Counted from the stretch's first letter, positions 1 through 6,332 are shown. The stretch is 7,073 nucleotides of DNA from an uncultured Senegalimassilia sp. (GCF_934632265.1 NZ_CAKTYH010000101.1:1-7073), one strand, 5' to 3'. Numbers and translations are program-made. Notes: a model not told the origin generated them from the letters alone.

Positions 1-116
1 TCTCCTACGAGGAGCTGGTGGACGGCAAGCTGGTCCCTCGCAAGGGCGAGTTCCGCGGCTGGGTCGCGCAGCTGATCCAACACATGGCCGACCACGGCAA
101 GGGCAAGTTCATCTAA
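1..116 (+). CDS. 3' end of an unrecognised protein-coding gene (5' truncated by window)
   Basis: An open frame with codons starting at position 3 runs from the window edge to a TAA at 114-116 and gives 37 residues, from SYEELVDGKLVP to a basic end, HGKGKFI. Codon use is GC-rich and typical of the other genes here, and a strong intrinsic terminator follows 7 bp after the stop; both support a real gene end. The tail is charged and soluble-looking, with no membrane segment. I do not recognise the family from this fragment and assign no function. Confidence 0.75.
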   Translation, partial: SYEELVDGKLVPRKGEFRGWVAQLIQHMADHGKGKFI

Positions 117-123
117 GCGCTTA

Positions 124-161
124 CGGGCCGAAGGGCACTCCCCTTCGGCCCGTTTTCTTTT
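124..161 (+). terminator. Rho-independent terminator after the first gene
   Basis: A perfect 12-bp GC-rich stem (arms 124-135 and 141-152) with a 5-nt loop is followed by a T-rich run at 153-160 (TTTTCTTT). It lies just after the TAA at 114-116, so it should end transcription of the upstream gene and separate it from the nucleotidase gene. Confidence 0.93.
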
Positions 162-212
162 GCGTGGTTTTGCGCTGCATTCCCTATTGCACCGCTCTCG
201 ATTTCGCGGCTT

Positions 213-312
213 CAAGCTGCGAAAATGGAATCAATTTCGCAACGCGCCCGACTCGCCGCTGGAAAATGAGTTCGAACCCATTTTCGCGAAAAGCAGCGCA
301 TTTTTCGGAATC
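213..312 (+). repeat. Intergenic repeat, copy 1 (upstream of the nucleotidase gene)
   Basis: This ~100-bp element aligns in the same orientation with 2405-2502. By hand alignment about 71 of 98 aligned positions are identical, with two single-base gaps. Conserved blocks are AAAATGGAATC (222-232), GAAAATG (262-268), CATTTTCGCG (279-288), CGCATTTT (297-304) and CGGAATC (306-312). It contains two weak hairpins: a 7-bp stem (219-225 with 235-241) and GAAAATG/CATTTTC (262-268 with 279-285). It ends 91 bp before the nucleotidase start. The short ORFs crossing it look like chance. I see nothing else in 162-403 apart from the Shine-Dalgarno at 393-396. Confidence 0.7.
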
Positions 313-403
313 ATGCGCGCGTATCATGGGTCGTACGCCACGAGTCACTTGGTTTACTTCTTGAGCCGCCCGCTTCGACCCTTTTGCAGATTGGAGCATC
401 TTT

Positions 404-2395
404 ATGAGCACCGAGCTTTCCCGTCGTCAGTTCCTTGCGGGCGCGACCGCCTTCGCTTTCGGCAGCGCTGTGTTCGGGTTGCCGCGCCGCGCGTTCGCCG
501 ACGATGCGCAGGCGGGCAGCGCTATCGTCATCCTGCACACCAACGACGTCCACTGCGCTGTTGGCGAAGCCGATGAAAAGGGAGCGACGCCGCTGGGGTA
601 TTCGGCGCTGGCAAGCTACGTTGCCGACCGCAAAAGCGTTTTCGGCAGCGGGAACGTCACGCTTGTGGATGCCGGCGACGCCGTGCAGGGCAACGTCATG
701 GGCACGCTGACGCAAGGCCAAGCGCTCGTCGACATCATGAACTCGACGGGATATGACTTCGTGATTCCCGGGAACCACGAATTCGACTACGGGATGCCGC
801 AGTTCAACCACCTGGTTGGCAGCGCGAGCGCCACATACCTGAGCTGCAACTTCACCGATAAGCGCCCCGAGGTGCCCACACTCATGTTCGCCCCGTACGC
901 CATCCAGAGCTATCCGCTTACAGGCGGCGGTACTGCGCGCGTGGCGTTCGTGGGGGTTACCACGCCGGCGACGCTGACGGCTTCGTCGCCGAAATCGTTC
1001 TGGCGAAGCGACGACGATCACACGTGCGTGTACGGCTTTTGCGAGGACGATACCGGCGCGGCGCTTGCCGCAGCGGTGCAAAACGCCGTTGACCAGGCGC
1101 GCACGGCAGGCGCTGATTACGTTGTGCTGCTGGCGCACCTTGGCCAGGAAGGGTCACCCGACATCTGGCGCTCCGACGCGTTGGCGAAGCGCTGCCGTGG
1201 CATCGACGTAATCATCGATGGCCATTCGCACCAGGAATATGTGCAGGTCAAGCAAGACGCCGAGGGTAAAAACGTCATCATCACGCAAACGGGTACGCAG
1301 TTCTCCAGCGTGGGCCAGGTCGTCATCAATCCGGACAGCGGCACCATCTCCGCCAGCACGCCCGCCTTCGAGGCCACGCTTTTGCGCGAGGCTCGCAAAA
1401 GCGGCGATCCCGCATACGTGCAGGAGGCGACGTTCGGGCGCGATGCCAGCGTGCAGGATGTCATCAACAAGAAGGTTGCGGATGTCAAAGCCCAAACGGG
1501 AACCATTATCGGCAAGTCCGAGGTGGACCTGTACGCGTTCGAAGACGACGATTACACCTGGGCCGTGCGAGCGCACGAAACGAACCTTGGCGACTTCGTG
1601 ACCGACGCGTACCTTTATTATGCGACAAACGCGGGAGTCATGGCCGACATCGCGTTCGTCAACGGCGGCGGCGTTCGCGCGAACCTGAACAGCGGCGATG
1701 TGACGAAGGGCGACCTCATCAACGTGAACCCCTTCAATAACCAGCTTTGCTACACCAGCGTTTCGGGCCAGGACCTGCTTGACGCGCTCGAGCTCTCGGC
1801 AAGCAGCTTGCCCGAGTCCAGCGGCGACTTCCTGCAGGTTTCCGAGGGGCTGGAGTTCGTCATCCGCACTGACATCGATTCGCCCGTTTTGCGCTCGGGT
1901 AGCACGTTCGTCGGCATAGACGACACGAAGGAGCGCCGCGTGCGCCGGGCAAAGCTGCACGGTAAGGCTATCGACCCGCAAGCGGCATACACGCTGGTGT
2001 GCCATTCGTACTACCTGGTGGAAGGCGGCGGTTCGTACAGCATGCTGTGCAAGAACCCCGTCACGCTGCTGGGCTTGGACAACGATGCCCTTATGGAATA
2101 CGTGCAGTTGAACCTGCACGGCGTTATCGGGCAGGAATATGCTAACGCCGCAGGTCAGGGGCGTATTGCGACGCAGGTTGGACCCGACCCCGTGCGCAAG
2201 CCTGACCCAGATCCCGAGCCCAAGCAGCCCGAAACGCAGCCACCGGCGAACGACGCGAGCGATCCCAAGCCCCTTGCCCCGACCGGCGATGACGGCACCT
2301 TGAAGGCAGCCTCCGCAGCCGTCGCCGCAGCAGCGGCAGTCGGAGCAGCCGCAGTCGCCACCGCCCACGCGAAAACCGAAGACGAACGCGCATAG
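404..2395 (+). CDS. Tat-exported, LAPTG-anchored 5'-nucleotidase / metallophosphoesterase (UshA/CpdB type)
   Basis: Predicted extracellular enzyme (663 aa) that dephosphorylates nucleotides, possibly also 2',3'-cyclic nucleotides or UDP-sugars, supplying nucleosides and phosphate. A twin-arginine signal (SRRQFL, residues 6-11, then a hydrophobic stretch and a likely AFA|DD cut after 32) indicates folded export, presumably with metals loaded. The metallophosphatase domain shows HTNDVH (D48, H50), DAGD (D92), GNHEFD (N124, H125, E126), AHLG (H245) and DGHSH (H274, H276), the dinuclear metal ligands of the family. The C-terminal nucleotidase domain has ETNLGD (392-397), NGGGVR (420-425) and NPFNN (442-446). 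A proline-rich linker (about 593-623) leads to LAPTG (624-628), an alanine-rich membrane span and a short charged tail, which is a sortase signal of the LAXTG kind. ATG at 404 is preceded by GGAG at 393-396 with 7-nt spacing. It stands alone between two copies of a repeat. Exact substrate is not determinable. Confidence 0.93.
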   Translation: MSTELSRRQFLAGATAFAFGSAVFGLPRRAFADDAQAGSAIVILHTNDVHCAVGEADEKGATPLGYSALASYVADRKSVFGSGNVTLVDAGDAVQGNVMGTLTQGQALVDIMNSTGYDFVIPGNHEFDYGMPQFNHLVGSASATYLSCNFTDKRPEVPTLMFAPYAIQSYPLTGGGTARVAFVGVTTPATLTASSPKSFWRSDDDHTCVYGFCEDDTGAALAAAVQNAVDQARTAGADYVVLLAHLGQEGSPDIWRSDALAKRCRGIDVIIDGHSHQEYVQVKQDAEGKNVIITQTGTQFSSVGQVVINPDSGTISASTPAFEATLLREARKSGDPAYVQEATFGRDASVQDVINKKVADVKAQTGTIIGKSEVDLYAFEDDDYTWAVRAHETNLGDFVTDAYLYYATNAGVMADIAFVNGGGVRANLNSGDVTKGDLINVNPFNNQLCYTSVSGQDLLDALELSASSLPESSGDFLQVSEGLEFVIRTDIDSPVLRSGSTFVGIDDTKERRVRRAKLHGKAIDPQAAYTLVCHSYYLVEGGGSYSMLCKNPVTLLGLDNDALMEYVQLNLHGVIGQEYANAAGQGRIATQVGPDPVRKPDPDPEPKQPETQPPANDASDPKPLAPTGDDGTLKAASAAVAAAAAVGAAAVATAHAKTEDERA

Positions 2396-2404
2396 TCGCA
2401 GGTT

Positions 2405-2502
2405 GAAGCTACAAAAATGGAATCCATTCCACAAAATGCCGGAACCACCGCGAAAATGGAATGAAATCCATTTTCGCGGTAAATGTCGCATTTTGCGGAA
2501 TC
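2405..2502 (+). repeat. Intergenic repeat, copy 2 (downstream of the nucleotidase gene)
   Basis: Second copy of the element at 213-312, same orientation, starting 9 bp after the nucleotidase stop codon. Shared blocks are AAAATGGAATC (2414-2424), GAAAATG (2452-2458), CATTTTCGCG (2469-2478), CGCATTTT (2487-2494) and CGGAATC (2496-2502). Unlike copy 1 it holds a perfect long hairpin (2447-2480). It contains no recognisable ORF or transposase. The remaining gap to the next gene (2503-2602) shows nothing I can identify. Confidence 0.7.
2447..2480. repeat. Perfect 14-bp inverted repeat (hairpin) inside repeat copy 2
   Basis: The arms ACCGCGAAAATGGA (2447-2460) and TCCATTTTCGCGGT (2467-2480) are exact reverse complements around the loop ATGAAA. 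No T-run follows on either strand, so it is not a standard intrinsic terminator. It could still act as a 3'-end stabilising stem for the nucleotidase mRNA, or simply be the core fold of the repeat family. Confidence 0.85.
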
Positions 2503-2602
2503 TAATCCATATTGCGACCGCCCGTCACGCCTCGTTTCACCTCCCGCGCCGTCGCGAGTTGCTTGACTACCCTGCCGTGCAACAACATCCAGCCCACTTC
2601 CC

Positions 2603-2890
2603 CTAGCAGCCAGGCTTAGTCGGAGTGTTGTCGATGGCGTTGACCCACCAGCGGTCGACGTCGGGGGTGCCGAGCGCCGGCGAACCTTGGCGGCGCTCCA
2701 GGTACAGATTGGTTTCCTTTCGCCCGAAACGGATGCGGAAGCGCGACGTTTTCGCCCCCTTCTGCATTTGCCCCGGCTCCCCGCGGTAGAGCACCTCGTC
2801 GATGCGGAACGTGCGCCCATCAGGCCATATGACCGCCAGCGGGTCGATACGCCCCTCGTCGTTCACGTGCAGCACGACGTTGACGTACAT
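2603..2890 (-). CDS. Small conserved hypothetical protein divergent from the Y-family polymerase
   Basis: A 95-residue soluble protein of unknown function. It begins MYVNVVLHVNDEGRIDPLAV, continues WPDGRTFRIDEVLYRGEP, then a segment rich in basic and beta-forming residues (SRFRIRFGRKETNLYLERR), and ends near DRWWVNAID. From memory, similar small proteins (pattern 'W.DGR.F.ID.VL ... G.ET.L ... W.V') occur beside UmuC-like polymerases in Gram-positive bacteria; this is recall, not a search. I chose ATG at 2890 because the sequence from MYV looks like the conserved start and a GAGG (2901-2904 on the minus strand) lies 10 nt upstream. An in-frame ATG at 2935 would add 15 residues but has no visible ribosome site. 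It faces away from the polymerase gene and shares the 119-bp region containing a LexA box, so it may be SOS-regulated too. Confidence 0.75.
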   Translation of the reverse strand: MYVNVVLHVNDEGRIDPLAVIWPDGRTFRIDEVLYRGEPGQMQKGAKTSRFRIRFGRKETNLYLERRQGSPALGTPDVDRWWVNAIDNTPTKPGC

Positions 2891-2940
2891 TTTGTGCACG
2901 CCTCGTCTTTCGCCGTCTTTCGTCATAAAATCCATCGCTA

Positions 2941-2949
2941 TGGTATTAT
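2941..2949 (+). promoter_or_regulatory. Extended -10 promoter element for the polymerase operon
   Basis: TGGTATTAT matches the extended -10 pattern TGn-TATAAT with one mismatch in the hexamer. No convincing -35 is visible at 16-18 bp upstream, which an extended -10 can tolerate. Transcription would start near 2956, inside the LexA palindrome, about 54 nt before the GTG start. Confidence 0.55.
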
Positions 2950-2963
2950 CGAACGCGCGTTCG
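2950..2963. promoter_or_regulatory. LexA-binding site (SOS box)
   Basis: CGAACGCGCGTTCG is a perfect 14-bp palindrome matching the Gram-positive LexA (Cheo box) consensus CGAAC-N4-GTTCG. It starts immediately after the extended -10 and covers the predicted transcription start, a classic repressor position. It lies in the intergenic region of two divergent genes, one an error-prone polymerase, a standard SOS target. Another CGAAC half-site at 2975-2979 has no good partner. Confidence 0.9.
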
Positions 2964-3009
2964 AAAATTGCTAGCGAACAAACGATGGAGAAACGGAAAG
3001 GATTGACGG

Positions 3010-4326
3010 GTGACGGATTTGCGCAAAACCTCGGGTTGCGTTATATGCATCGACTTGAAGTCGTTCTACGCCAGCGTGGAATGCGCCGATCGCGGCCTTG
3101 ACCCGTTCACCACCAACCTGGTGGTGGCCGACCCCGACCGCTCCGCGAACACCATCTGCCTTGCCATCACGCCGGCCATGAAGGCCGCCGGCGTGCGCAA
3201 CCGCTGCCGCGTGCGCGACATCCCGCCGGGCATCGAGTACCTGACCGCCGTCCCCCGCATGAAACGATACATGCAGGTCAGCGGCGAAATCGTGGGCAGC
3301 TACCTTGAGCTTGTCAGCCCGCAGGACCTGCAGGTGTACTCCATCGACGAGTGTTTCATCGACGCCGCGCCCTACCTGCGCCTCTACCGCACCGACGCGC
3401 GCACGTTCGCAAAACGCCTGATGCGGCGCGCCTTCGAGGTTTCCGGCGTCACCGCCACGGCCGGCATCGGACCGAACATGTTCCAAGCGAAGGTGGCGCT
3501 CGACATTTGCGCGAAGCACGCCAGCGACGGCATCGGGCAGCTTGACGACGAGTCGTTCAAGCGCGAGATCTGGTTCCACCGCCCGATCACCGATATCTGG
3601 GGCATCGGCCCGGGCATCGCCCGCCGCCTAGCCAAGCACGGCGCGTACGACCTTGCGGGGGTTTGCGCCGTCAACCCCAAGGTGCTGCGCCGCGAGTTCG
3701 GCAAAAACGCCGAATACCTGATCGACCACGCGTGGGGGCTGGAAGCGTGCACCGTCGAGCAGGCGCGCAGCTACCGCCCGCGCGGCCATTCGCTGACCAA
3801 CGGGCAGGTGCTCATGCGCGACTACAGCTGCCGCGAGGTGGAAACGCTGCTGCGCGAGATGGTGTTGGGCAGCGCGCTCGAGCTGGTGAAGAAAGGCTTA
3901 TGCGCCCAGGTGGCAAGCGTGTACGTGGGGTATTCGGCCAGCAATTTCCCCCACCAGTCGTGGGAGAAGTGCGGGCCGTTCGGCGCCGCGGCCGCCGGCG
4001 CGGGCGGGTCGGCGAAGCTGCCCAAACCCACCAACGCCGTCGATGCGCTGACCGACGCCGTGCTGGAGATCTACCGCGCCCGCGTGACGCCGGGGCTTTC
4101 CATCCGCCGCGTGAACATAGCGCTGGCGGACCTGATACCCGCCGAGAAGGTGCAGCCCACGCTGTTCGACGACGCCGCGAACGAGCGCAAGCAAGCCGCC
4201 TTGTCGCGGGCCATGGTGGACGTGCGCAAACGCTTCGGCGCGAACGCGCTGCTGAAGGCCACAAGTTTGAAAGAGGAGGCGAACGCCATGGAGCGCAACA
4301 ACCAGGTAGGCGGGCATCGTGCTTAG
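3010..4326 (+). CDS. Y-family translesion DNA polymerase (UmuC/UvrX type)
   Basis: Error-prone DNA polymerase that copies past lesions in the cytoplasm (438 aa). The palm has IDLKSFYASVE (about 14-24) with catalytic D15 and presumed steric-gate Y20, and YSIDECFID (110-118) with D113 and E114. TATAGIGPNMFQAKVALD (148-165) is the conserved motif before the thumb. A helix-hairpin-helix with GIGPGIARRL lies around 194-211, and the little-finger domain fills roughly 250-390. The C-terminal RNNQVGGH (429-436) is typical of the Gram-positive UvrX/UmuC branch rather than short DinB. The start is GTG, supported by AAAGGA (2997-3002) with 7-nt spacing; an ATG at 2985 is out of frame. The reading frame is intact. 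A LexA box sits over its promoter and the next gene (YolD-like) overlaps its stop by 8 nt, so the two are probably co-transcribed and translationally coupled. Confidence 0.93.
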   Translation: MTDLRKTSGCVICIDLKSFYASVECADRGLDPFTTNLVVADPDRSANTICLAITPAMKAAGVRNRCRVRDIPPGIEYLTAVPRMKRYMQVSGEIVGSYLELVSPQDLQVYSIDECFIDAAPYLRLYRTDARTFAKRLMRRAFEVSGVTATAGIGPNMFQAKVALDICAKHASDGIGQLDDESFKREIWFHRPITDIWGIGPGIARRLAKHGAYDLAGVCAVNPKVLRREFGKNAEYLIDHAWGLEACTVEQARSYRPRGHSLTNGQVLMRDYSCREVETLLREMVLGSALELVKKGLCAQVASVYVGYSASNFPHQSWEKCGPFGAAAAGAGGSAKLPKPTNAVDALTDAVLEIYRARVTPGLSIRRVNIALADLIPAEKVQPTLFDDAANERKQAALSRAMVDVRKRFGANALLKATSLKEEANAMERNNQVGGHRA

Positions 4327-4561
4327 CCCTGATCAGGCGCGCATAGCCGCCGGCCTGCCCACGCCGGATGTGTGGCCAGGCCTGTCGGCCGACGAGCGCG
4401 AATACCGCGCGCAAGTGCTCGACCGCATAGCGCAACGCGTAGCGGCCGACGGCGTGCGCGCGTCGGTCCCCTCGCCCGACCGCGGCAGCCAGTTCATGCC
4501 CTTCGCAGCGCTAAAAGGCTACGAAGAAGTAATCGCCGAAGTCGAGAACGGCAAAGAATAG
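4319..4561 (+). CDS. YolD-like protein, partner of the Y-family polymerase
   Basis: 80-residue protein with the YolD-family signature DRGSQFMPFAALKGYEEVI at residues 54-72, close to the C-terminus. YolD-like proteins are commonly encoded next to UvrX/UmuC-type polymerases in Gram-positive bacteria and are proposed functional counterparts of UmuD; the mechanism is not established. The N-terminal half (residues 1-45) is probably helical and less conserved. GTG at 4319-4321 overlaps the last 8 nt of the polymerase gene; weak G-rich sequence (AGGTAGG, 4304-4310) lies 8 nt upstream, consistent with coupling. It ends 25 bp from the convergent toxin gene and I see no terminator in that gap. Confidence 0.87.
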   Translation: MLSPDQARIAAGLPTPDVWPGLSADEREYRAQVLDRIAQRVAADGVRASVPSPDRGSQFMPFAALKGYEEVIAEVENGKE

Positions 4562-4586
4562 CCCGCTCAGAAAAGAGGCAGGCACA

Positions 4587-4892
4587 TCATATAAGCTTTG
4601 CGTAGTCTTGCGTCTGATGAAAGAATGCGATTACCGAAACTTCTTTATCGTTTCGAACGTAAAGTGCAACATATCCCCTGATGAGGGCTTTGCGAATCCC
4701 CATACTAGCAAGTCGCGACTCGTTGCAAAGCGGATATAGATCAGGAAGCTGCGATACCGCATCCACAAACTCGTCGAATGCATCAAGCAGCGTGACGACC
4801 GCCGATAACTCTTTCAAAACTTCGGCTATATAGCCGCAAGCTTCCGCGAGTCCGGCTTGTGCGGACTCGGAAATCACCACATTAAGCGCCAT
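4587..4892 (-). CDS. RelE/ParE-superfamily toxin of a type II toxin-antitoxin pair
   Basis: 101-residue protein. The N-terminus MALNVVISESAQAGL matches the beta strand plus helix opening of ParE/RelE toxins; helices span about 11-48. The C-terminal strands IRKALIRGYVALYVRND and VIAFFHQTQDYAKLI fit the family pattern ending H-x-x-Q-D-Y, as in plasmid-stabilisation toxins. RelE members cut mRNA at the ribosome while ParE members poison gyrase; the sequence does not let me choose. I took ATG at 4892, not the in-frame ATG at 4991, because it overlaps the antitoxin stop by 11 nt and begins exactly at the family start; the upstream extension lies within the antitoxin gene. GC is clearly lower than in flanking genes, suggesting later acquisition. 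Confidence 0.85.
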   Translation of the reverse strand: MALNVVISESAQAGLAEACGYIAEVLKELSAVVTLLDAFDEFVDAVSQLPDLYPLCNESRLASMGIRKALIRGYVALYVRNDKEVSVIAFFHQTQDYAKLI

Positions 4893-5151
4893 ATGCAGCC
4901 CGCAGGTTTGCAGTAACGCATTTTGCATCGGAAACGCGACCGGCGCGCACATCGTCCAACCCGCGCTCAACGATATCGTACAAGCGGGCACGAGCCGCTT
5001 CCCTAAGCAAGCCTTCGTATACCTCCGGCGACATTGACACGATTGCTTCGCGACCGTTTTTTGTGACGAAAACGGGCTCTTGGGCTTCCATGACCGTTTC
5101 GGTGAACGATGCCGTATTCTTCATTTCTTTAATAGGGACGCAAACTGGCAT
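4882..5151 (-). CDS. Phd/YefM-family antitoxin
   Basis: 89-residue antitoxin. The N-terminal DNA-binding part reads VPIKEMKNTASFTETV (5-20), then EPVFVTKNGREAIVSMSPEVY (25-45), the Phd/YefM fold pattern. The C-terminal half (about 46-89) would wrap and neutralise the toxin. ATG at 5151 is preceded by a near-ideal AAGGAGG (5158-5164 on the minus strand) with 6-nt spacing, so high translation relative to the toxin is expected, as usual for antitoxins. The toxin start overlaps its stop (ATGGCGCTTAA), giving translational coupling. Autoregulation through inverted repeats at 5171-5207 is likely by family precedent. Confidence 0.9.
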   Translation of the reverse strand: MPVCVPIKEMKNTASFTETVMEAQEPVFVTKNGREAIVSMSPEVYEGLLREAARARLYDIVERGLDDVRAGRVSDAKCVTANLRAAYGA

Positions 5152-5170
5152 GAGCAGCCTCCTTGCATAT

Positions 5171-5207
5171 ATACCACGATATCGGCACTATACCATAATC
5201 ATGGTAT
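5171..5207. promoter_or_regulatory. Putative operator/promoter region of the toxin-antitoxin operon
   Basis: ATACCAT (5190-5196) and ATGGTAT (5201-5207) form a perfect 7-bp inverted repeat with a 4-nt spacer. A third half-site ATACCA lies at 5171-5176 and an 8-bp palindrome CGATATCG at 5177-5184. On the minus strand TGGTATAGT (reading 5195 to 5187) resembles an extended -10, with no clear -35. Position 20-56 bp upstream of the antitoxin start fits an autorepressor site bound by Phd/YefM-type proteins. Confidence 0.6.
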
Positions 5208-5277
5208 TATTTACTACCCATCGCATTTCTCGTGTTCATAGCAGCACCTCTGCGTGGTCCCTTGCATACATATCTAC

Positions 5278-6210
5278 CTAACCGACCTGCAGTCTTGTGC
5301 CTTTGGCGGTTATGCCGGTGGTTTTTAGTAGGTGGGCGTTGGTGGTTAGGAGGATGGCCTCTATGCCGGGGGTTTGCTCGGCGAAGGTTAGGGCTTGATC
5401 GGCGCCCATGATGATGAGCGCGGTGGTGTAGCCGTCGGCGTCGAGCGATTCGTCGGCTATGACGGTTGCGGACAGTACGTCCGTTTCCGCTGGTTTGCCT
5501 GTTCGGGGGTCCAGGATATGGTGGAGCACGCGGCCGTCGCGCACGAAGGCGCGCTCGTAGACGCCGCTGGTCACTACCGATTTCCCGCATACGGAAACGC
5601 TGGCGAACGATGCGGCTTGCAAGCTGCCGCCCGAAGGCACTGGCGCGCGCAGGCCTACGTTCCATGCACTACCGTCGGGCTTGCTGCCCAAGCATGCCAC
5701 GTTGCCGCCCAGGTTGATCACGCCGCTGGTTGCGCCGTGGTGTTTCAGCAGGTCAATCACCTTGTCTGCGATATAGCCCTTCGCCATGCCGCCCAGATCG
5801 ATCGTTGCCCGCGGGTCGGTGATGCGCGCCCGCGCCCCTTCGACCTGCACGTTGCGCCAGTCGACGTGCGCAAGCGCCTCGGCGATAGCGGCGTCGCCAG
5901 GCACGACGCCGCGCTTGAAATCCCATAGACGGCACACGCCGCCCATGGTGATGTCGAACAGCCCGCCCGTGCGCTCGCAATATCCCAGCGCAGCGCGCAA
6001 AACACCGGCAAGCTCCTCGCCCACGTCGACCCACTCGCCCGCAGCGGCGTTGAGTGCGAACAGCCGGCTTTCCGGGTTGAAGCGGCTCAGCAGCAGCTCG
6101 TATCGCGCGCAAAGCGCCTCAACCTCGCGCAACGCAACCGCATCGACATCAGCCGACACGGCGCACACCGTATCGAACGCCCGAAACGTCACGGAACCAA
6201 GCTCACACAC
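5278..6210 (-). CDS. apbE: ApbE-family FAD:protein FMN transferase
   Basis: 310-residue enzyme that transfers FMN from FAD to a Thr/Ser of target proteins, using Mg2+. Family motifs in order: RAFDTVC (10-16), LSRFNPESRLFALNA (41-55), TGGLFDITMGGVCRLWDF (81-98), IDLGGMAKGYIADKV (137-151), GVINLGGNVACLG (163-175), HHILDPRTGKP (230-240) and DADGYTTAL (257-265), in which D259 and T263 would hold the metal. GTG at 6210 is chosen because of a strong Shine-Dalgarno 6 nt upstream and because the family match begins there; the frame stays open to 6489 but that extension has no family resemblance. Many ApbE proteins are exported lipoproteins; this one has no signal peptide or lipobox, so it may act in the cytoplasm or on proteins before export. 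No flavinylated partner is visible in the window. Confidence 0.93.
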   Translation of the reverse strand: MCELGSVTFRAFDTVCAVSADVDAVALREVEALCARYELLLSRFNPESRLFALNAAAGEWVDVGEELAGVLRAALGYCERTGGLFDITMGGVCRLWDFKRGVVPGDAAIAEALAHVDWRNVQVEGARARITDPRATIDLGGMAKGYIADKVIDLLKHHGATSGVINLGGNVACLGSKPDGSAWNVGLRAPVPSGGSLQAASFASVSVCGKSVVTSGVYERAFVRDGRVLHHILDPRTGKPAETDVLSATVIADESLDADGYTTALIIMGADQALTFAEQTPGIEAILLTTNAHLLKTTGITAKGTRLQVG

Positions 6211-6216
6211 GATACG

Positions 6217-6225
6217 CCTCCTCCC
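6217..6225 (-). promoter_or_regulatory. Shine-Dalgarno that sets the apbE start
   Basis: On the minus strand GGGAGGAGG ends 6 nt before the GTG at 6210. It is the strongest ribosome-binding sequence near this frame and is why the shorter 310-aa start is preferred to the longer open frame. Confidence 0.85.
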
Positions 6226-6332
6226 AAGATCACGATTCGCAAACCAGCAATCACCCGCCGCGCATAGCTGGGTGCCAGCCAAACAAACCCTACAGTTGTG
6301 CGGGCTGCGGGGGTTGCGCAAGTAGATCAAAT

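Noticed and set aside
311..1138. 275-aa open frame on the minus strand over the start of the nucleotidase gene
   Set aside because: Arginine-rich shadow of the nucleotidase coding sequence, no recognisable domain or ribosome-binding site.
1154..2491. 445-aa open frame on the minus strand, antisense to the nucleotidase gene
   Set aside because: It mirrors a strongly supported gene, has Cys/Arg/His-rich composition with no family resemblance, and runs through the repeat; long antisense frames are expected in GC-rich genes.
3663..4346. 227-aa plus-strand frame inside the polymerase gene
   Set aside because: Low-complexity Arg/Gly/Ala shadow of the Y-family polymerase frame.
4893..4991. Upstream ATG giving a 134-aa toxin
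   Set aside because: The added 33 residues lie within the antitoxin gene in another frame and do not resemble the toxin family; the ATG overlapping the antitoxin stop is the usual arrangement.
2940..5210. Identical 10-mer ATGGTATTAT at 2940-2949 and 5201-5210
   Set aside because: Short and explained by separate roles (extended -10 at the polymerase promoter, operator half-site at the toxin-antitoxin operon); no plus-strand gene follows the second copy.
5208..5277. Possible terminator after apbE
   Set aside because: Only very short pairings such as GCAG/CTGC (5241-5253) and no T-run; read-through from apbE into the toxin-antitoxin operon cannot be excluded.
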